From positions 186,001 through 250,000 of the forward strand of contig NZ_JAFHKL010000008.1 in assembly GCF_016937655.1 (NCBI RefSeq): a DNA stretch of 64,000 nt, written 5' to 3'. This stretch comes from Chromobacterium alkanivorans. Lineage in GTDB: Bacteria; Pseudomonadota; Gammaproteobacteria; Burkholderiales; Chromobacteriaceae. Both the position numbers and the translations under genes were made by a program. Numbering within the stretch: the stretch's first letter is position 1; each line of letters starts with the position of its first letter. Shown one piece after another: positions 60,864-64,000 of the stretch. The notes below the pieces were generated by a model that searched no databases, was not told where the DNA came from, and saw only the letters and a program-made list of their open reading frames with translations.

Positions 60864-61591
60864 CAGTTTTTGGGGCGCAGCGGCGTTTGGGCGGCGAAAT
60901 CGTCCCACAGCTGCCGCCAGGCTTGCTGGCAGCCGTCCGCCTGCACGATCAGCCCGGCCAGGCTGGCGGCGTAGTGCTCTTGTTGCCGGGGGGCTTCGGC
61001 GAAGTCCCGCCGCGCCGTCGGATTGTCCTCGGGCAGCTTGCGTTCCCGCAGGTAGCGTTGGGACAAGCGCACCAGTTGTTCCCACAGCCGCCACTGCTCG
61101 CGCAGCGCGGTTTCCCAGTCCGGCGCGGTCGGCGTGGACGGGCAGGGCGGCGGCTGCCGTCTCAGCATGAACAGCAAGGCCTCCCAGACCTGGCGGGTAT
61201 AGCGCGCGCTGCCCGCGGGGCCGCAGCGCAGCCAGGCGGCCGGCAGCGGCGCCAGCGCGTCCAGCAAGGCCAGGGCGTCGGGCGGCGGCGCGCTTTCGGC
61301 GCCCAGCAACAGCATGAAGCCGAAGTCCGCGCCCAGCGCCTGCCAGGCGCCATCCAGCTCCAGCAAGGGGATGCCTTGTTCTAGACAGAGCCGCAGTCGG
61401 GGAGGCAGGGAGGCTTGATGCAGGGGGTCGACATTGATCCAGCAGCCGGAGGGCAGGTAAAACCCTTGCCAGTCGCGAGGCAGCCAAGACGGCAGCCCGC
61501 TTGCGCCCGCGGACGCGGGCAAACCCCGGCTGGCCAGGCGCTGCTGGAGCCAGTGGAGTTGCGGTGCTGAGCCTTGGGCGATATGGGTCAC
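60863..61591 (-). CDS. hypothetical protein, Trp/Leu/Gln-rich
   Basis: About 242 residues, GTG start with GGAA upstream. I recognise no family. It opens MTHIAQGSAPQLHWLQQRL and is rich in Trp, Leu, Pro and Arg, with no signal peptide and no clear membrane segment. It looks like a cytoplasmic helical protein. Stop at the shared terminator with the phasin gene. A perfect TTGC-N3-GCAA palindrome lies 230 bases upstream, like the ones before the phasin gene. The overlapping minus frame 60849-61661 is a shadow. Confidence 0.6.
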   Translation of the reverse strand: MTHIAQGSAPQLHWLQQRLASRGLPASAGASGLPSWLPRDWQGFYLPSGCWINVDPLHQASLPPRLRLCLEQGIPLLELDGAWQALGADFGFMLLLGAESAPPPDALALLDALAPLPAAWLRCGPAGSARYTRQVWEALLFMLRRQPPPCPSTPTAPDWETALREQWRLWEQLVRLSQRYLRERKLPEDNPTARRDFAEAPRQQEHYAASLAGLIVQADGCQQAWRQLWDDFAAQTPLRPKN

Positions 61592-61821
61592 GGTGGTTCC
61601 GGTTGGGCTGCCCGACGCTATGGCGACGGGCGGCGGGGCATTTGGCGCGCGCGTCCGGCATCGCTGTCCTGGGCGCGCCCCGGCGCTCCTAATGGAACGA
61701 TACCTGCAATGCGGCGACGGGTAAAAGTATTATTTATGGTATTTAGTAACAATCACTTGCTTTTCTAACTGGGCGCGGCGACGGCGCCCAGGCAGCTGCG
61801 ATTGTAGCAAATATTGATGGC

Positions 61822-61838
61822 ATATTGCGTTGCAATAT
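61822..61838. promoter_or_regulatory. perfect palindrome ATATTGC-GTT-GCAATAT
   Basis: Seven-base arms with a three-base centre. The core TTGC-N3-GCAA equals that of the phasin operators. A minus-strand TACAAT lies 16 bases away, so it may cover a promoter reading toward 61591. Confidence 0.45.
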
Positions 61839-61874
61839 CAGCGTTGGCGAATGTGCGGCGTCGGCCGCGGGCAT

Positions 61875-61900
61875 GAAAAAACCGGCGACCCGCGCCGGTT
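61875..61900 (-). terminator. Rho-independent terminator after ppa
   Basis: On minus, AACCGGCG and CGCCGGTT form the stem, followed by TTTTTTC. Confidence 0.85.
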
Positions 61901-61925
61901 GTTTGTCAGGGCAAGCGCCGCGCGC

Positions 61926-62453
61926 TTATTTTTCGAAGCGGGCGATGCCGTCGACCAGCTCGGTCTTGGCGTCTTCCAGGGTGCCCCAGCCTTGAACCTT
62001 GACCCACTTGCCCGGTTCCAGGTCTTTGTAGTGCTCGAAGAAGTGAACCATCTGGTTGCGCAGCAGTTCCTGCAGGTCTTCCAGCTTCTGGATGGACTTG
62101 TACATCGGGCACAGTTTTTCCACCGGCACGGCCACCAGCTTGGCGTCAACGCCGGACTCGTCTTCCATCTTGATCAGGCCCAGCGCGCGACAGCGCACCA
62201 CCACGCCCGGCGGCAGCGGGAACGGGGTGACCACCAGCACGTCAACCGGATCGCCGTCGCCGGCCAGGGTTTGCGGCACGAAACCGTAGTTGGCCGGATA
62301 CATCATGGAAGTGCCCATGAAGCGGTCAACCACCAGAGCGTTCCAGTCTTTGTCGAATTCGTACTTGATCGGGGCGGCGTTGGCGGAGATTTCGATGACG
62401 ACGTTGAAGTCGCCCGGCATGTCTTTGCCCGGGCCGATGCTAGCGAGATCCAT
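61926..62453 (-). CDS. ppa: inorganic pyrophosphatase (family I)
   Basis: 175 residues, typical of bacterial soluble pyrophosphatase. Signature DGDPVDVLV with the metal-binding aspartates, YPANYGFVP, and EFDKDWNALVVDR. Hydrolyses PPi to drive biosynthesis. AAGGA lies upstream of ATG at 62453; the longer open frame upstream (to 63134) is only shadow. Confidence 0.97.
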   Translation of the reverse strand: MDLASIGPGKDMPGDFNVVIEISANAAPIKYEFDKDWNALVVDRFMGTSMMYPANYGFVPQTLAGDGDPVDVLVVTPFPLPPGVVVRCRALGLIKMEDESGVDAKLVAVPVEKLCPMYKSIQKLEDLQELLRNQMVHFFEHYKDLEPGKWVKVQGWGTLEDAKTELVDGIARFEK

Positions 62454-62585
62454 CAGGGGAATCCTTGTTGAACGTGTTGAACACAATGTTTCGATAAACT
62501 GCGCGATTATAGCAGTAGCTGCCGCGCCGCGTATCGGGCGGGTATAATCGCCGGCGATTGTGTTAGCGCGAGAAAGAGCGGATTG

Positions 62586-63206
62586 ATGCTGGACAAATGG
62601 ATCGTCGAGTTCGACAAAGGGTTGCGCACCCTGTTTGCTTCCGCGCAAAGCCTGAGGCCGCATCCGGACGCGGCGCTGGACGAGGCGGAGCTGGCGGCTG
62701 AGGAAAAGAAACACGCGCTGGGGCTGATGCGGGTCAACCACTGCGGCGAGGTGTGCGCCCAGGCCCTGTACCAGGGGCAGGCGCTGACGGCGCGCACGCC
62801 GCAGGCGCGCGAAGCCTTGCGCCAGGCGGCGCAAGAGGAGGTGGAGCATCTGGCCTGGACCGAGCGGCGCATCCGCGAACTGGGCGGCCGGCCCAGCGTG
62901 TTCAACCCGCTGTGGTACACCGGCTCGCTGGCGATAGGCGTGGCCGCCGGGGTGCTGGGCGACAAGTGGAATCTGGGCTTCCTGGAGGAAACCGAGCAGC
63001 AGGTGGGCGCGCATCTGGACAGCCATCTGAGCCGTTTGCCGGCGGCGGACGTCAAGAGCCGCGCCATCGTCGAGCAGATGCGCGACGATGAGCTCAAGCA
63101 TGCGGACATGGCCCATGAGTTGGGCGCGGCCCAATTGCCGGCCCCGGTCAAGGGCGCGATGAAGCTGTCGGCCAAGCTGATGACGGGCGCCAGCTACCGG
63201 CTTTGA
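62586..63206 (+). CDS. coq7: 2-polyprenyl-3-methyl-6-methoxy-1,4-benzoquinol hydroxylase (Coq7)
   Basis: 206 residues. Di-iron ligands: RVNHCGEVCAQ, EEVEHLAW and ELKHADMA, with the E...ExxH pattern twice. Hydroxylates demethoxyubiquinol in ubiquinone synthesis and associates with the inner membrane. TTG at 62583 was rejected for the ATG at 62586. Confidence 0.95.
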   Translation: MLDKWIVEFDKGLRTLFASAQSLRPHPDAALDEAELAAEEKKHALGLMRVNHCGEVCAQALYQGQALTARTPQAREALRQAAQEEVEHLAWTERRIRELGGRPSVFNPLWYTGSLAIGVAAGVLGDKWNLGFLEETEQQVGAHLDSHLSRLPAADVKSRAIVEQMRDDELKHADMAHELGAAQLPAPVKGAMKLSAKLMTGASYRL

Positions 63207-63218
63207 CTGCGTGCTTCC

Positions 63219-63252
63219 TTAAAAGAAAACAGGCCTGGATTCCAGGCCTGTT
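63219..63252 (-). terminator. terminator of the DUF475 gene (minus), possibly bidirectional
   Basis: AACAGGCCTGGA/TTCCAGGCCTGTT is a near-perfect palindrome; on minus it is followed by TTTTCTTTT. On plus the tail is weak. Confidence 0.8.
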
Positions 63253-63272
63253 CGCATTGCGGCGCGGGCGTT

Positions 63273-64000
63273 TCAGTCGCGGTGGCGTTTGCGCCCCGGC
63301 AGGCTGGTGACGATGCCCAGCCCGATGATGGCGACGCTGATCAGGCCTGTGGTCACTTCGCCCAGCTCGACATGGAGCGCGGCGGCGAACATGATGGCCA
63401 CCAGGGCGCCGATGGCCCAGAACGCCGAAGTCTCCAGGTATTTGAACTGGCCGATGATGTTGCGCTCCACCAGCAGGATGGTCATTGAGCGCACGAACAT
63501 CGCGCCTATGCCCAGCCCGGCGGCGATCAGCCAGAAGTTGTTGGTGATGGCGAAGGCGGCGATCACGCCGTCCATGGAGAAGCTGGCGTCCAGCGTTTCC
63601 AGGTAGACGAAGCCGATCAGGCCGTTCTTGGCGGCGGCGGTCTGGATGTCCATGCCGCCGAACAGCTGCTTGAACACATGCAAGGCCATGAACACCACGT
63701 AACCCCAGAAGCAGCTGCTGAGAAACTCCATCTTCTGGCCGGCGGGAATGGCGGCGGCCACCAGCGCGATCAGCAGGATGGCGATCAGCGACTGGGCGTT
63801 CTCAACCGAGCCCAGCCGCGCCAGCAGCGGTTCGACGGCCGGCAGCCAGTGTTCGTCCTTTTCCTTTTTGACGAAGTACTCCACCACCACCATCAACAGG
63901 AAGGTGGCGCCGAAGCCCATGATCATCAGGTGGGAGTCATGCATGATCTGCTGGTAGCGCAGCGGTTCGCGGGTGGCGATGGCGAAAGCCTCGAGCAAGG
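63273..64000 (-). CDS. DUF475/TerC-type integral membrane protein, C-terminal part
   Basis: About 242 residues are seen; the N-terminus lies beyond the right edge. There are at least six hydrophobic segments, and the conserved block YLETLDASFSMDGVIAAFAITNN with acidic residues in the membrane, as in TerC/YkoY/DUF475 proteins. It ends in a basic tail (GRKRHRD). The TerC superfamily is linked to metal (Mn) export and tellurium resistance, but the DUF475 branch has no settled function. Confidence 0.85.
   Translation of the reverse strand, partial: LLEAFAIATREPLRYQQIMHDSHLMIMGFGATFLLMVVVEYFVKKEKDEHWLPAVEPLLARLGSVENAQSLIAILLIALVAAAIPAGQKMEFLSSCFWGYVVFMALHVFKQLFGGMDIQTAAAKNGLIGFVYLETLDASFSMDGVIAAFAITNNFWLIAAGLGIGAMFVRSMTILLVERNIIGQFKYLETSAFWAIGALVAIMFAAALHVELGEVTTGLISVAIIGLGIVTSLPGRKRHRD

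Larger units (their letters stand above)
61592..61925. other. intergenic region between ppa and the hypothetical gene
   Basis: 334 bases with no gene. The middle part (61720-61840) is AT-richer. It holds a GC-rich hairpin CTGGGCGC/GCGCCCAG (61769-61791), a minus-strand TACAAT (61801-61806), the palindrome at 61822-61838, and the ppa terminator at its right end. Confidence 0.65.

Noticed and set aside
60849-61661. 270-codon minus frame overlapping the hypothetical gene
   Set aside because: It is Arg/Ala/Pro-heavy, typical of shadow frames, and runs through the terminator; the 60863-61591 frame has a more natural composition and ends just before the terminator.

Overview
The window reads as a chromosomal segment of a high-GC betaproteobacterium of the Chromobacterium type. 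The main pointers are the housekeeping gene order (cysB-cysH-cysI, ribF-ileS-lspA-ispH, htpG, scpA/scpB-rluB, minCDE-oxyR, phasin, ppa, coq7), an RmpM-like OmpA protein of the Neisseria/Chromobacterium kind, and above all a complete copy of the dep (FK228/romidepsin) assembly line, known from Chromobacterium violaceum No. 968. The species is inferred; the gene families are read directly.

Layout. 1-22304: housekeeping genes. These are the end of an ABC-F ATPase, a FabG/PhaB-type reductase, sulfate assimilation (cysB divergent from cysH-cysI-DUF934), an rmpM-like outer-membrane protein behind a near-consensus promoter, the operon ribF-ileS-lspA-ispH, htpG, a PilZ-type protein, scpA, a GNAT enzyme, scpB, rluB, a Nudix hydrolase, greB, a small zinc-ribbon protein, and a divergent marR/aminotransferase pair with a palindromic operator. 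22305-23487: a 1.2 kb non-coding, partly AT-rich region leading into the cluster. 23488-56480: ten co-directional genes, depA to depJ, most joined by ATGA or GTGA overlaps. 56501-56662: a small MITE-like repeat at the downstream edge of the cluster. 56662-64000: a VOC protein, oxyR (probably the published depR) directly behind minCDE, a phasin gene with PhaR-like operators, an unknown protein, ppa, coq7 and the end of a DUF475/TerC-type membrane protein.

How the dep genes work together. DepA (FAAL-ACP-Cy-like-A(Cys)-PCP) selects cysteine. DepB (KS-DH-KR-ACP) and DepC (KS-KR-ACP) extend twice with malonate but have no functional acyltransferase domain. DepD (C-A(Val)-PCP-E, C-A(Cys-like)-PCP-E) adds D-Val and D-Cys. 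DepE (C-A(Thr-like)-PCP, C-PCP-TE) adds Thr/dehydrobutyrine and a last residue, with no A domain of its own, and releases the ring. DepH (CPYC dithiol oxidase) closes the disulfide. DepF (acyl-CoA dehydrogenase) and DepG (APH-type kinase) resemble the two halves of ACAD10/11 and the LvaA/LvaC pair, and may reshape the starter or the Thr residue. DepI is an HSL-type esterase and DepJ an editing thioesterase. Domain order and specificity codes read from the sequence fit FK228.

The assembly line is therefore a described system. The less described points are: a decayed AT relic in DepB next to a clean AT excision in DepC; a cyclization-type domain that has lost two catalytic aspartates; a 1.64 kb nearly identical duplication inside depD; the DepF/DepG pairing; the MITE at the boundary; and a shared PhaR-like operator at the reductase gene, the phasin gene and an unknown gene.
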